Origin: Triticum aestivum
Taxonomy: Eukaryota; Streptophyta; Magnoliopsida; Poales; Poaceae
DNA: 64,000 bases
Direction: 5' to 3'
NCBI RefSeq assembly: GCF_018294505.1
Contig: NC_057811.1
Coordinates: 23,832,025-23,896,024 of the forward strand
The first letter of the stretch is position 1, and the number at the start of each line of letters is the position of its first letter. Of the stretch, positions 43,589 to 55,922 are shown piece by piece. The notes below the pieces were generated by a model that did no database searches, was not told the DNA's origin, and worked only from the letters and a program-made list of their open reading frames with translations. Made by a program: the position numbers and the translations under genes.

Positions 43589-43784
43589 TCATCGGACACT
43601 TCTATCGGTGGGGGTGCCATGAAGATACATCACCGCCATGGAAAGATTAGAGCTCCTAGGAAGATTGCTTTTTTTATTGTTGTATGAGAATAAATTGGCG
43701 ATGTATCTAAATATACTTTAGCAAGTATACGTTTCCGAAGAGTTTTGATGAAGAGTTTCCAATCGATTTAAATTTTTTCGCCTA
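43589..43784 (+). other. 3' UTR of defensin-like gene 2
   Basis: Homologous to 2028-2220, with AATAAA at 43689-43694. Homology stops at 43785, where a transposon begins. Confidence 0.6.
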
Positions 43785-44283
43785 AGAGCATCTCAAGCCA
43801 CGTCCCCAACACCCCCGGCCCCTTTTTCAGCGCCGGCACCCAAAAAACGGTCCAGTCGCGCCCCAGGTGCCCAGTTTTCGCCGGTTAGGGCCGAAATTGG
43901 CGCCGGTACACCCAGGCCGAACCCGGTGCGCTGGGGCGCCGGGGAGATCGTTTTTGGCGCTAAAGAACCGCGGGCCCGCCGAGTAAGCGACCCGCACCTC
44001 GCCGTCCTCACATCACCTCAGTTTCCCGCGGGGACTCAATGCCAAGGCTACCGCCGGTCGGCCTTCCATTGATTCCTCACGAGCGGCGTTGTGCGGCGAC
44101 GCACCCCCTCCCTGCCGACGCGTAGACACGGAGCCAATCCCCCGGCCGCTATATAAATCAGCGTCTCCCTCGCCGGTCGACAGACCCGCCCGCAGCCCCT
44201 CTCTCCCCGTGCACTACCGCCGCCGATGAGCCCTCTTTCCTCTCCCTCCCCGTTCGCAGCCATCGCCGACGATGGGCGAAAGG
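43785..44283 (+). mobile_element. Left arm of a PIF/Harbinger-like element with promoter
   Basis: Starts AGAGCATCTCAAGCCACG exactly where defensin-locus homology ends. Inside are a TATA box (CTATATAAATC near 44148), a C-rich leader and an ATG at 44271 (ATGGGCGAAAGG). The Copia piece then interrupts it. The right part resumes near 47011. Assignment rests on the NAM-associated ORF1 on the other side. Confidence 0.45.
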
Positions 44284-47010
44284 TGAAGGAAATATGCCCT
44301 AGAGGCAATAATAAAGTTATTATTTATTTCCTTATATCATGATAAATGTTTATTATTCATGCTAGAATTGTATTAACCGGAAACATAATACATGTGTGAA
44401 TACATAGACAAACAGAGTGTCACTAGTATGCCTCTACTTGACTAGCTCGTTAATTAAAGATGGTTATGTTTCCTAACCATAGACATGAGTTGTCATTTGG
44501 TTAACGGGATCACATCATTAGGAGAATGTTGTGACTGACTTGACCCATTCCGTTAGCTTAGCACTTGATCGTTTAGTATGTTGCTATTGCTTTCTTCATG
44601 ACTTATACATGTTCCTATGACTATGAGATTATGCAACTCCCGTTTACCGAAGGAACACTTTGTGTGCTACAAAACGTCACAACGTAACTGGGTGATTATA
44701 AAGGTGCTCGACAGTTGTCTCCGAAGGTACTTGTTGGGTTTGCATATTTCGAGATTAGGATTAGTCACTCCGATTGTCGGAGAGGTATCTCTGGGCCCAC
44801 TCGGTAATGCACATCACTACAAGCCTTGCAAGTATTGCAACTAATGAGTTAGTTGCGGGATGATGTATTACGGAACGAGTAAAAAGACTTGCCGGTAACG
44901 AGATTGAACTAGGTATTGAGATACCGACGATCGAATCTCGGGCAAGTAACATACCGATGACAAAGGGAATAACGTATGTTGTTATGCGGTTTGACCGATA
45001 AAATCTTCGTAGAATATGTGAGAGCCAATATGAGCATCCAGGTTCCGCTATTGGTTATTGACCGGAGACGTGTCTCGGTCATGTCTACAAAGTTCTCGAA
45101 CCCGTAGGGTCCGCACGCTTAAAGTTCGATGACGGTTATATTATGAGTTTATGTGTTTTGATGTACCGAAGGTAGTTCGGAGTCCCGGATGAGATAGGGG
45201 ACATGACGAGGAGTCTCTAAATGGTCGAGACGTAAAGATCGATATATTGGCCGACTATATTCGGACATCGGAAAGGTTCCGAGTGATTCGGGTATTTTTT
45301 GGAGTACCGGAGAGTTAGGGAATTTCCCGGGGAGTATATGGGCCTTATTGGGCTTTAGGGGAAAGAGAGAGGAGAGGCTGGGCGCCCCCCAAGGCCTAGT
45401 CCGAAGTGGACTAGGGGGAGGGGCTGCACCCCCTCCTTCCTTCTCTTCTCTCTCCCCTTTCATTGACTCCTACTCCTACTACTTGGAGGGGGGGATCCTA
45501 CTCCCGGTGGGAGTAGGACTCCTCCTAGGGCGCGCCATAGAGAGGGCCGGCCCTCCCCCTCCTCCACTCCTTTATATACAGGGAGAGACACAACAATTGA
45601 TCCCTTGGATCTCTTAGCCATGTGCGGTGCCCCCCTCCACCATAATCCACCTCGGTCATATCGTAGCGGTGCTTAGGCGAAGCCCTGCGTCGGTAGAACA
45701 TCATCATCGTCACCACGCCGCCGTGCTAACGGAACTCTCCCTCAAAGCTCGGCTGGATCGGAGTTCGAGGGACGTCATCGAGTTGAACGTGTGCAGAACT
45801 CGGAGGTGCCGTGCGTTCGGTACTTGATCGGTCGGATCATGAAGACGTATGACTACATCAACCGCGTTGTGCTAATGCTTCTGCTTTCGGTCTACGAGGG
45901 TACGTGGACACACTCTCCCCTCTCGTTGCTATGCATCCCCATGATCTTGCGTGTGCGTAGGAATTTTTTTGAAATTACTACGTTCCCCAATAGTGGCATC
46001 CGAGCCAGGTTTTATTCGTTGATGTTATATGCATGAGTAGAACAGAAGTGAGTTGTGGGCGATACAAATCATACTGCTTACCAGCATGTCATACTTTGGT
46101 TGGGCGGTATTGTTGGATGAAGCGGCCCGGACCAACATTACGCGTACGCTTACACGAGACTGGTTTTACCGCCGTGCTTTGCACACAAGTGACTAGCGGG
46201 TGTCAGTTTCTCCAACTTTAGTTGAACCGAGTGTGGCTACGCCCGGTCCTTGAGAAGGTTAAAACAACACTAACTTGATGAACTATCGTTGTGGTTTTGA
46301 TGCGTAGGTAAGAACGGTTCTTGCTCAGCCCGTAGCAGCCACATAAAACTTGCAACAACAAAGTAGAGGACGTCTAACTTGTTTTTGCAGGGCATGCTGT
46401 GATGTGATATGGTCAAGGCATATGATGCTATATTTTATTGTATGAGATGATCACGTTTTGTAACCAAGTTATCGGCAACTAGCAGGAGCCATACGGTTGT
46501 CGCTTTATTGTATGCAATGCAATCGCCCTGTAATTGCTTTGCTTTATCACTAAGCAGTAGCGATAGTCGTAGAAGCAATAGTTGGCGAGACGACAACGAT
46601 GCTACGATGGAGATCAAGGTGCCGCGCCGGTGATGATGGTGATCATGACGGTGCTTCGGAGATGGAGATCACAAGCACAAGATGATGATGCCATATCATA
46701 TCACTTATATTGATTGCATGTGATGTTTATCTTTCATGCATCTTATTTTGCTTTGATTGACGGTAGCATTATAAGATGATCTCTCACTAAATTTCAAGAT
46801 AAAAGTGTTCTCCCTGAGTATGCACCGTTGCCAAAGTTCGTCGTGCCCAGACACCACGTGATGATCGGGTTTGATAAGCTCTACGTCCATCTACAACAGG
46901 TGCAAGCCAGTTTTTGCACACGCAGAATACTCAGGTTAAACTTGACGAGCCTAGCATATGCAGATATGGCATCGGAACACTAAGACCGAAAGGTCGAGCG
47001 TGAATCATAT
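44284..47010 (+). mobile_element. Truncated Angela/BARE-like Copia element (5' LTR and leader only)
   Basis: 5' LTR 44284-45992 starts TGAAGGAAATATGCCCTAG and ends CCCCAATA (CA mutated). Its TATA box is TTTATATACAG near 45570. The primer-binding site TGGCATCCGAGCC follows directly at 45994, near-complementary to initiator tRNA-Met. The leader matches that of the complete element at 54150-62387 until AATCATATAGT at about 47010, then stops. No gag or pol remains. Confidence 0.85.
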
Positions 47011-47176
47011 AGTGCCGCGCTTGAGAGCATCAAAGCCCGCCCCGTGAGCGGCCTAGGCCTTGGTGACTTGGTATGAACCTCTCTCTTTTCCATCATGCGT
47101 CCATTCATGTTGGCATGCCATTTAAGTTTCATGCATTCTATGTCCTTTCATGTTGGCCGCATGTTTGATTGTGTAG
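47011..47176. other. Junction and putative intron of the Harbinger ORF1
   Basis: Non-coding, ending in GTGTAG, a plausible acceptor. Upstream exons of ORF1, including any Myb/SANT domain, are missing, probably lost with the Copia truncation. Confidence 0.35.
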
Positions 47177-47727
47177 GCATTCCAATCTTTGGAAGCCTTC
47201 AAGGTCCGGCACAAAGACAAGCCATTCACTCTCACGCATTGTTGGGTGCTAATCAAATATTGGCCCAGGTTCAAGGACCAATACCATGCTCGTAGGAAGA
47301 AGAGAGGAGAGAAGGCGGCGGCCGTGGCTGACATGGGACATGTGCTCAAGAGGCCGAGGGGCAAGACAAGCTCGCAGTCTGACGAGAAGCGTGATGCGTC
47401 TTCTATAGCCTTGCAAGGGATATGATGAGCCAAAAGGAAATGCAGGAGGAGAGGAAGAGCAAAGGAAAGGAGGAGCAAATTAAGATATACCTAGATCTCC
47501 AAACGAAGAAGCTTGACATGGAGGAGGCCATGAAGAAGAGGAAGCTTGACATCGAAGAGGCCACTCAACTCAAGAAGCTAGAGATCGAGTCCACCAATGC
47601 CGACACAAAAGCCAAGGAGGTGGCACTAGCATTGATGATCGTCGACAAGAACAACATGTCACCGGAGAGGAAGGCTTGGTTCATGAACTGGCAGACGAAG
47701 ATGTTTGCCCGCCACAACCTAATCTAG
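47177..47727 (+). pseudogene. PIF/Harbinger ORF1-type protein with NAM-associated domain
   Basis: From the acceptor the frame reads AFQSLEAFKVRHKDKPFTLT, then HCW-x-L and PRFKDQY, typical of Myb/SANT plus NAM-associated (PF14303) proteins encoded as ORF1 by plant PIF/Harbinger elements. ORF1 normally helps the transposase reach the nucleus and DNA. At about 47420 two extra bases shift the frame. The remainder (MMSQKEMQEERKSKGKEEQ... MSPERKAWFMNWQTKMF) is a charged coiled coil that ends at a TAG, 47725-47727. No transposase (ORF2) is found. Confidence 0.65.
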
Positions 47728-47756
47728 GCGAGACCTCGGCCACGATGGCGGTCCTT

Positions 47757-47950
47757 TTTGAAGTCCGGCTCCTGTGCCGGCCAGTGGCTTTGTTGCCAAC
47801 GACAAAACTTGTCCCTTTTGAAGGTTGGCTCGTGTGTCAGCCGCTGGCTTTGTTGCCGGTATGAAACATGTCCTTTCTGAAGGCTGGCTCCTGTGCTGAC
47901 CACTGGCTTTGTTGCTGGCATCAGACTATAGGCCGCCGGCTGTGTTGCCG
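47757..47950. repeat. Three tandem units of about 60 bases
   Basis: Units share TTTTGAAGGTTGGCTC-like and TGGCTTTGTTGCCG segments, starting near 47757, 47817 and 47876, with a partial fourth. Confidence 0.65.
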
Positions 47951-48004
47951 ACCGGCGTGAACTAGTGCAAACCACGCCGTGGCTTAAATCCTTGGTTTCT
48001 CACT

Positions 48005-48166
48005 TTTGCATGCACGGGGACATGATGCGGCCGAAGATGCGGCCGCGCGTTGGGTGCCCGGCCGACACAAATCCAAATCCGAGCAGACACGGCCCCATCC
48101 CCATCCCCAAAGGATGAAATCCGGACAGAACGGACGTTCGTTTGGGGTTGCATGTTGGAGTTGGCC
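48005..48166. mobile_element. Right end of the PIF/Harbinger-like element
   Basis: GATGCGGCCGCGCGTTGGGT and the closing GTTTGGGGTTGCATG-TTGGAGTTGGCCTAA resemble the GC-rich ends of Triticeae Harbinger MITEs. The reverse complement (TTAGGCCAACTCC) roughly matches the left end (AAGAGCATCTC). Confidence 0.4.
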
Positions 48167-48699
48167 TAAAGTACACCACTTGGGGTCAGCTGTAGCATGG
48201 CAGTGGATGCTAAAGGGCCAGTAAAAGAACTAGCACCATCCGGGCCTGCTAGCACAGAACGAACGCACATAGGACGGCAATGAGTATGGTAAGGTGCGGG
48301 TACAATAATCCCATACCCAATTCAATGTTTCATATGGGTATAAAATTCTACTCTTACCCTTCCCATCGGGGACAAATCCATGCCCGTGCTCGTACCCAAT
48401 GGGTATCAATGCGCAATTTGTACCCATCGGGCATATCAACACATCATTGAAGGGTGGTGGCGTAGTTTCTAGGTCCATTGGCTCCACTAAGAGGTTTATA
48501 GGGTTGGAAAATGGTGATTGTTAGGAGGATGAGGCGGGGTATTGTTGGGGAGTTCGAGTAAAGGATGGAGGTGGACTATGATATGGATGTCTTCTTCTAA
48601 TAAAAACTAACAATAACTAAAAACTATGCAATTCTCATAATAAAAAGAGTATAAACTGGATACCATGCATGATGGGCATGCCTTAAAAATGGGACAAAT
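48167..48699. other. No gene seen
   Basis: 48280-48440 has repeated ACCCAT/GGGTA motifs (a low-complexity coding-like frame on the minus strand). No family recognised. Confidence 0.3.
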
Positions 48700-49620
48700 A
48701 TAGAGTCATCAGTGTCAAGATTCCGCTATTAAATATTGACCGGAAGATGTTCCGGGTCATGTCCACTTATTTTTGAATCTGCAGTGTCACATGCTTAATG
48801 ACTAATAATTTATATGACAACTAGGAGACCATAGAGTGTGAGAGAATGAGTTCTAAAAGTGTTTCAGATGGATCCGAAAGTGCCTCGGGAGTCCCAAAAG
48901 CGTATAATAAGTGTGTAGAAAAGTTCATTCTATTTATGGAAGGTCCGGAAGGTTATAGGGTGAAAAAGCCCTAGGCCGAGCCCAAGGGGATTGCTCCCAC
49001 ATGGGCCAAAAGGGTACCCATGGGGGTTCCCCCTGTATAGAGAAGGGGCAAAACCAATTGGGGGAGGAGGAGTCCTCCACATGTTTCAGCCGAACCAACG
49101 AAGGGACTCATCTCCCTCGCTAACTCGGCCACCCCTTTGGCCCTTGTTCCACCTATAAATATGTGGGGAGGGCTCCCCTTAGAGACAAACCAATCCTTTG
49201 GAGGAGCCCTCTAGCATACCTACTCGCTCTAATCTCTCCTTCGGTCTACCTAGAATTAGACATCTAATTATTCCAGAGCGTCGATAGGGTAATTTCTCTC
49301 TAATTTTCTATGAGCTCTTCTTCCTGGACCAAAGTATTGATGGATTACTACTTCGAAACGCGTGGATACCTCGGAGGGTCGTCTACTTCGACTCTAAATC
49401 GGCGGGTCTACTTCGACTCTAGATTGGCGGATCTTCTCAGAGAAATTCTCATGGTTGGAAGGTATAAGCTAGCTATGGAATCGTCGCACTTCACCAACTT
49501 CTACACTGCTTCCGCTACTTTGGTAGTTGGTGAGGTTGATCATTAGCCACCTCTTCATAGTTTTCCTAGGTGTGATCGTGTAGCTTAAAATTTTGTTCTG
49601 TAGCATGTTCCCCCTACACA
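48700..49620 (+). repeat. Degraded LTR relic, Copia-like
   Basis: 48710-48790 (GATTCCGCTATTAAATATTG then GACCGGAAGATGTTCCGGGTC) parallels the Angela LTR segment at 45045-45085. A TATA box CTATAAATATG lies at 49152-49162 with a C-rich leader. No partner LTR or coding region is seen. Boundaries are approximate. Confidence 0.45.
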
Positions 49621-50697
49621 ATGCTTCGGCATATGGGCTGACAGGTGCGAGGATGCCAGTGACCTGCTATACCATGCCATAGAAGTTGTTGGCATTTGTG
49701 TTGAGTAGCGTCACAAGGGCTCGAGGCAATGCGCATGCCCGCTTCCTCTTCGATGGCTTGCCAGACACCCACGCAATTGGGATCCTTGTTACTGCCATCA
49801 TCGGGTTGTTGTCACGCCCGATGTTGGTATCATGGTAGCAATGGTGTAGGAGATGATCCTCAAGTCCACCGAGCCTTCGTGCGATGTTGGCTGACCTCGC
49901 GCCGTGCTCCTCTTCAACTGCACGCCGACGATGAGCATGCCCCACCTCTTTGTGGGGTCCATCGAGTTGCACATGAAGCCCCACATCCATTGCGCAGCCA
50001 CCGATCACATCGGCAAGCGTAGGCAATGACCACGTTGGGTGTGGCTATTTAAGCCTCCAAGAGAACCATCGACCTCCAAGACTGCCCCTCCCCTCCTTCC
50101 TCTCCTGATCCGGCCAGCCCAACGAATCGAGCCATAGTGCCTTCCTTCCTCTCCTTCGGTGCCACAACCGCTATTAGTTCTTTGGCATTGTTGAACTATT
50201 CAAGGCCTCTCCGTCCAATTACACTCGAGTTTAGTGAGACCCACGCAATGATACATATCCAATTTGAGACGTGAGTGTCCACAGCTGAAGGTGCCGAGGG
50301 ATCATCAGAGAAGACCGCCTTGGCACATGCCGCTAGTGTTTCGTGACCCTTTGGTTGATGTCGTGATGTGCCAGGCAGACGCATGACGTTTGAGTGGATG
50401 GAGAGAACGTGGGAGGATGGCAAGCACGAGGGGGGAAAGGAAGGAGTAGGGCGGCAATGAGGAGAAAGAGAGAGATGACTACGTGGATTATTTTTTCCAC
50501 ATCAGCCCTTACCAGTGGGCCCACCACTTAGTTTTCCTCACAAAATGTGGTCAAACGAAAATCAGAGCAATGTGTGACAACCAGAACTAGATTCGGTACT
50601 CAGTCCGCTAACGTACCCCTAATTGTGATAGTTGTGCGTAGTTACCTCTTTGAAGGTAGTCAAACTGATGAGGATCAGTAGAGCACCGTTATCAAAG
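49621..50697. other. No gene assigned
   Basis: The minus strand 50026-49667 has a 119-residue open frame (MPTLADVIGGCAMDVGLHVQ) in GC-rich DNA. I could not place it. It may be a fragment of a host gene. Confidence 0.25.
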
Positions 50698-50767
50698 GCA
50701 CCAGTGGTCTAGTGGTAGAATAGTACCCTGCCACGGTACAGACCCGGGTTCGATTCCCGCTGGTGCA
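50698..50767 (+). tRNA. tRNA-Gly(GCC), T-stem one base short
   Basis: The acceptor arms GCACCAG and CTGGTGC pair fully and the discriminator is A. The D arm (GTGGTCTAGTGGTAGAA) and anticodon arm with loop CTGCCAC (anticodon GCC) are normal. The T arm reads CCGGG-TTCGATT-CCCG, so the 3' strand lacks one G compared with the usual plant sequence and the gene is 70 rather than 71 bases. A TTTT terminator follows at about 50772-50775. It may be a recently decayed copy or a real variant. Confidence 0.75.
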
Positions 50768-51904
50768 TCCTGTTTTGCAAATCAATTATTCCTTACTGTT
50801 GATCCTGGTTTTGGTACAGCCTCTGCTCCAAAGTGGGTTTCAGTCTTTTGGTCCCTCTTATGCATTCATCCATAGCAATTCAGCTGCTGCGCATCAAGCA
50901 TAAGCCGCGTCCTGCCGCGCCGTCACTAATCGCCGGTCATGCATGTGCGCCAAGGATGACACCGCCGTGCTCCCCGCTGAGGAAGGACGGCGACCAGAGG
51001 CCGTGCTACACCTTGACTTGTTGGATTTCTGATACTATTGGATCAAGTCGAGTTGCAGGAAGCAGCGTTCCACGGAAATACTATCGGATTTCTGAACCGT
51101 ATTCCAAAGTGAATTTCAGTTTGAACTTTGAAACCATGTTCATGCTGGCAGTGTTTGCAAGCATGTTCATGCTTGGCGGCCCGAGTGCCTAGGATCGTCG
51201 TGCTCCACACAGAGGACGACGCAAGCATCGCTTCGAATGGAAGTTCCAGCAAAATTAGTTTCCCTGCTACAGTACTTGAACAAAAACAAGTGTATGTTCT
51301 GTCTGATGTTCTGGAGTCGCCCTTTTTCTTCTTCTCTCCTATCTGGCAGTATGTCTGCTACTTTGGCAACGGCCGACTGCTATTTAATTTGGTATTTCTG
51401 GCTTGTCTATTCCTTTGTCACCAACGACTCTTTATGCACTGGATCTGTTGCTTCGATCTGATCTTCCTGGACACTTAACCATCTGTTGTGCTGTTGATCT
51501 CTGAAATGTATAGTTGGTCACTTGCTCTGCTGGTTTCCTCTTGGATCTTCCTAATCAAGGCTTTGGACCAGTTCCAAATACCTGATCCACTAGCTCAAAC
51601 AGCAATGCATTTCCCCTTGGGAAATGCAATATTTTTAACTATAATCCAAATTCTTGTCAGTTATTGATTGTTGTGTAGGTTAAGGATCAAGAAGAGAAGA
51701 TGAAGAACATCAAGAAGATGAACTAGTAGAGGTTAAGCTAGGCTTTAGCTTTAGGTCTTTTATTTATTTTATTCTTTAATACATTGTACCTCCTGGATAC
51801 TTTGTAGTTGTTCAAGTTATTAATATAATAATGTTTCTTATTTCCTATTTAGATATGTTTCCATTTCATATATATGTGCATCCTTCTTATATATTTTGCT
51901 ATTA
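50768..51904. other. Unassigned DNA, partly duplicated near the window end
   Basis: TTTTGGTACAGCCTCTGC near 50808 and CGTATTCCAAAGTGA with TTTCAGTTTGAACTTTGAAA at 51098-51134 recur at 63920-64000 with a shorter spacer. No convincing gene. Confidence 0.4.
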
Positions 51905-52335
51905 GGGCATATAGCTATTTAAGTTTGCAGGGCAGAAATAGGAACATCAAGAAAAAAATTAACCAAAACTATGCCGAAGGCTTTGCCATCGGCATAGATT
52001 GCCACCAAGAGTACCGAGGCGACGACACGTGGCACATACATGCTGACGGCAAAGCCTTTGGCATAGGGTTGCGCTCGCCGATGCCAGCACGTGTTTGGAC
52101 GGCGGCAGGCGAACAATGCCGTATGTTTTCTGTGCCGATAGTAAAGCTATGCCGACGGCCATTCGGAAAGCAGTTAGCATAGGCCTCTATGTCGATGGTC
52201 TGACAAAGAGATGCCGACGGGATCTACGTCGATGGCCCTATGTCGACGGCTGTCGTCGGCATTGCCATATGCTGACGGGATCCGGTTCTATGCCGAGGCT
52301 ATCGGCAAAGGAGATCATTCTAGTAGTTTTGCTGA
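51905..52335. mobile_element. Degenerate CACTA-like miniature
   Basis: Repeated TGCCGACGG, ATGCCGAAGGC and inverse motifs (ten or more) resemble CACTA subterminal repeats. The right edge reads GATCATTCTAGTAGTTTTG, a decayed form of a CTAGTAGTG terminus. The left terminus is not clear. No ORF of note. Confidence 0.5.
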
Positions 52336-54144
52336 TCTAGGAGAGGGATTACAGGGTTTGAACCTATGGCTGTCTCTAGAGGAAGCAAAGTGGCATCCGG
52401 TTTGCACAATCACGCCATTCAAGAGACGCTGCCTCATTCCAGTTCGACTCGCCCGCAAATCCTAGTGCTCCTCCTCTCATCTTCCTCTCCTACACTGGCA
52501 CAGAGAAGCGGGATACCAAGATGGTCTGAGGATGTAGTGTCGTGCGAGCAGAGGAGAGATGCGCATCCATGGGTTCAGTGGTCGGGGCAACCAAGGTACA
52601 CGAGAAGGTTACGTTGTTGTTGTTCTCATTGGCATGTAGGAGGAGGAGGGATGAGCGGCAGCATAGGGGGGGGGGGTGAGGTGTCTCATCTTCCGCCCCT
52701 CTTGTCGACCTTTGAATCTTTGATACCGAGGCTGGTTGCCCGACTGCTCACAGTTGCAAGGGTTTGGGGAGTTGTGGAGTCGTATTCAATAAGGAGGCCG
52801 CAATATCTATGTGCGGTGAGCGACCTCTGGAAGAAGCGACCCTCCACATAGGACAGTACAAGGACTAGTAGAACGCCCGTGCGTTGCTACGGGCTACAAT
52901 GCATATAAATTTAGCTATTCAACATTATTTTTATGGAACATAATTCTTGTGCACATGAGACGATATCATTATTCTTTTACCATTAAAACGGTTTTCTTGT
53001 TCCTCTATCCACTATCTCAGCCACACATCCATCAATAGCACATATATGGCTCCCAACGCCGCGTATCCATCCCGACCACACCAACAACCACATACTTCAA
53101 ATTTGAAACACATAACTGAATATTTGTGTATACATTAGACATATTCACTCAAGCAAACAAACAAATTTTTTTCTATGTAACACGACTTATAGTACCAGCA
53201 TGCCTGGCTATGTTATTCCTCACGCCAAACTATATATTTTTCTCTGTCGACAACCTGTCCAAAAAGACTATGCCTAGTTGCCTCAAGCTAGTACCATTCC
53301 ATCACAAATGTGCAGAGGCATGCATCATCTATGCATGCCTGGTGCGGCCTTCCTACCTACTCGCATCTACCTGCTCATTGTCAAGTATAACCACGCTTCC
53401 AACGCGACATTATCCTGAGTAAAAATGCATGCAGAACATTACAAAAATCAAAATATCTAAATGTATAGCTTTCAAAAGATAGGATTTAATATAGCTTTCA
53501 ACAGGATTAATGTGTAATATAATCAAGCATGGGTTAGATTATCATTGAGAAAGCATACTACAGAAGCAAGCCGAAGCTACCCACTCTTAGGTCTATAGTG
53601 TATATTGTACACCATAGAAGCATAATTTTGAGATCAACGCTACAACTTTGTCATGCATCAGGGTATGTTTGTTTTGAAAAGAACACAAGCTGTGTGGGCA
53701 GTTCTACAACTGATCTAACGACGACGTGAACATAAAAATGGCACGTGATATCTACAACTGATCCAATGAACTAAAATTGTCCCATAAGCCACTTTTTCCA
53801 CTGTTTGGCTCATCCAACAACAACCTTTATAAAATAAGAAACCACACAACACATAAATTGAAAGACCTAATAGAATATGGAAGTGTTCCTAGCTCCAGCA
53901 ACATTGCCGACATATGCATCTCAAGCAACAACAAACCATGGCTCTTCTCCGTTTCTGAAGCAAGTTCATTAATATGACAGAATCAGAAATAAATTTATAA
54001 TTTTTTTAATGGATATCAATCTATAAATCTGAATTCTATTTGAGGCCACAAAGTGTAGCTTTTACCATAACAATATTGTACCTTTTTGAGAAAACAAATT
54101 GAGCTACTGAATTAAACCTATTCTTTTAATCAACATGCGCCTTT
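52336..54144. other. Flank left of the complete Copia element
   Basis: 52728-52862 duplicates 42256-42390. CTAGTAGAACGCCCGTGCGT at 52865 is another terminus of the family at 19646. No gene recognised at 52900-54144. Confidence 0.35.
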
Positions 54145-54149
54145 AATTC

Positions 54150-55889
54150 TGTTGGGGAACGTAGTAATTTCAAAAAAAAATCCTATGCAACGCAAGATCA
54201 TGGTGATGCATAGCAACGAGAGGGGAGAGTGTTGTCCACGTACCCTCGTAGACCGAAAGAGGAAGCGTTAGCACAACGCGGTTGATGTAGTCGTACGTCT
54301 TCACGATCCGACCGATCAAGTACCGAACGCACGACACCTCCGAGTTCAGCACACGTTCAGCCCGATGACGTCCCTCGAACTTCGATCCAGCCGAGTGTTG
54401 AGGGAGAGTTTCGTCAGCACGACGGCATGGTGACGATGAGGATGTTCTACCGACGCAGGGCTTCGCCTAAGCACCGCTACAGTATTATCGAGGTGGAGTA
54501 TGGTGGAGGGGGGCACCGCACACGGCTAAAAGATCAAGCGATCAATTGTTGTGTGTCTAGGGTGCCCCCTTGCCCCCGTATATAAAGGAGCAAGGGGGGA
54601 GGTGCGGCCGGCCAGGAGGGGCGCGCCAGGTGGAGTCCTACTCCCACCGGGAGTAGGACTCCCTCCCTTTTCCTAGTTGGATTAGGAGTGGAGGGGGAAA
54701 GAGGAGGGAGAGAGGAAGGAAAGTGGGGGCACCGCCCCCCTCTCCTTGTCCTATTCGGACTAGGGCGGGAGGGGCGCGTGGCCCTGCCCTGGCCGCCTCT
54801 CCTCTTCTCCGCAAAGGCCCACTATGGCCCATTAAGCCCCCGGGGGGTTCCGGTAACCCCTCGGTACTCCGGTAAAATCCCGATTTCACCCGGAACACTT
54901 CCGATATCCAAATATAGGCTTCCAATATATCAATCTTCATGTCTCGACCATTTCGAGACTCCTCTTCATGTCCGTGATCACATCCGGGACTCCAAACAAC
55001 CTTCGGTACATCAAAACATATAAACTCATAATATAACTATCATCAAAACGTTAAGCGTGCGGACCCTACGGGTTCGAGAACTATGTAGACATGACCAAGA
55101 CACGTCTCCGGTCAATAACCAATAGCGGAACCTGGATGCTCATATTGGCTCCCACATATTCTACGAAGATCTTTATCGGTCAGACCGCATAACCACATAC
55201 GTTATTCCCTTTGTCATCGGTATGTTACTTGCCCGAGATTCGATCGCTGGTATCTCAATACCTAGTTCAATCGCGTTACCGGCAAGTCTCTTTACTCGTT
55301 CTGTAATACATCATCCCAAAACTAACTCATTAGTTGCAATGCTTGCAAGGCTTAAGTGATGTGCATTAACGAGAGGGCCCAGAGATACCTCTCCGACAAT
55401 CGGACTGACAAATCCTAATCTCAAAATACGCCAACCCAACAAGTACCTTCGGAGACACCTGTAGAGCACCTTTATAATCACCCAGTTACGTTGTGACGTT
55501 TGGGAGCACACAAAGTGTTCCTCCGGTAAACGGGAGTTGCATAATCTCATAGTCATAGGAACATGTATAAGTCATGAAGAAAGCAATAGCAACATACTAA
55601 ACGATCGAGTGCTAAGCTAACGGAATGGGTCAAGTCAATCACATCATTCCCCTAATGATGTGATCCCATTAATCAAATGACAACTCATGTCTATGGCTAG
55701 GAAACATAACCATCTTTGATAAATGAGCTAGTCAAGTAGAGGCATACTAGTGACACTCTGTTTGTCTATGTATTCACACAAGTATTATGTTTCCGGTTAA
55801 TACAATTCTAGCATGAATAATAAACATTTATCATGATATAAGGAAATAAATAATAACTTTATTATTGCCTCTAGGGCATATTTCCTTCA
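54150..55889 (-). repeat. 3' LTR of the complete Copia element
   Basis: 1740 bases; plus strand TGTTGGGGAACGTAG ... ATATTTCCTTCA. TATA on the minus strand is TTTATATACGG near 54580. Internal edge GTCTCCCACTTGC gives a purine-rich tract on the minus strand. Confidence 0.9.
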
Positions 55890-55922
55890 GTCTCCCACTT
55901 GCACTAGAGTCAATAATCTAGA

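Noticed and set aside
44048..44308. 86-residue minus-strand frame opposite the Harbinger promoter
   Set aside because: Lies opposite a TATA box and C-rich leader; no homology and overlaps the Copia LTR edge.
48230..48487. 85-residue minus-strand frame with repeated PIGYEHGHG-like text
   Set aside because: Derived from ACCCAT/GGGTA low-complexity repeats; too weak to call a gene.
49667..50026. 119-residue minus-strand frame beginning MPTLADVIGG
   Set aside because: Could be a host fragment, but no motif is recognised and overlapping frames are equally open.
50833..51192. 119-residue plus-strand frame after the tRNA
   Set aside because: Part of the sequence is duplicated without frame conservation at 63.9 kb, so it is probably non-coding.
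54688..55023. Frames within the Copia LTRs (also 45149-45463 and 61060-61530)
   Set aside because: LTR sequence repeated in three places; no known protein is encoded in Angela/BARE LTRs.
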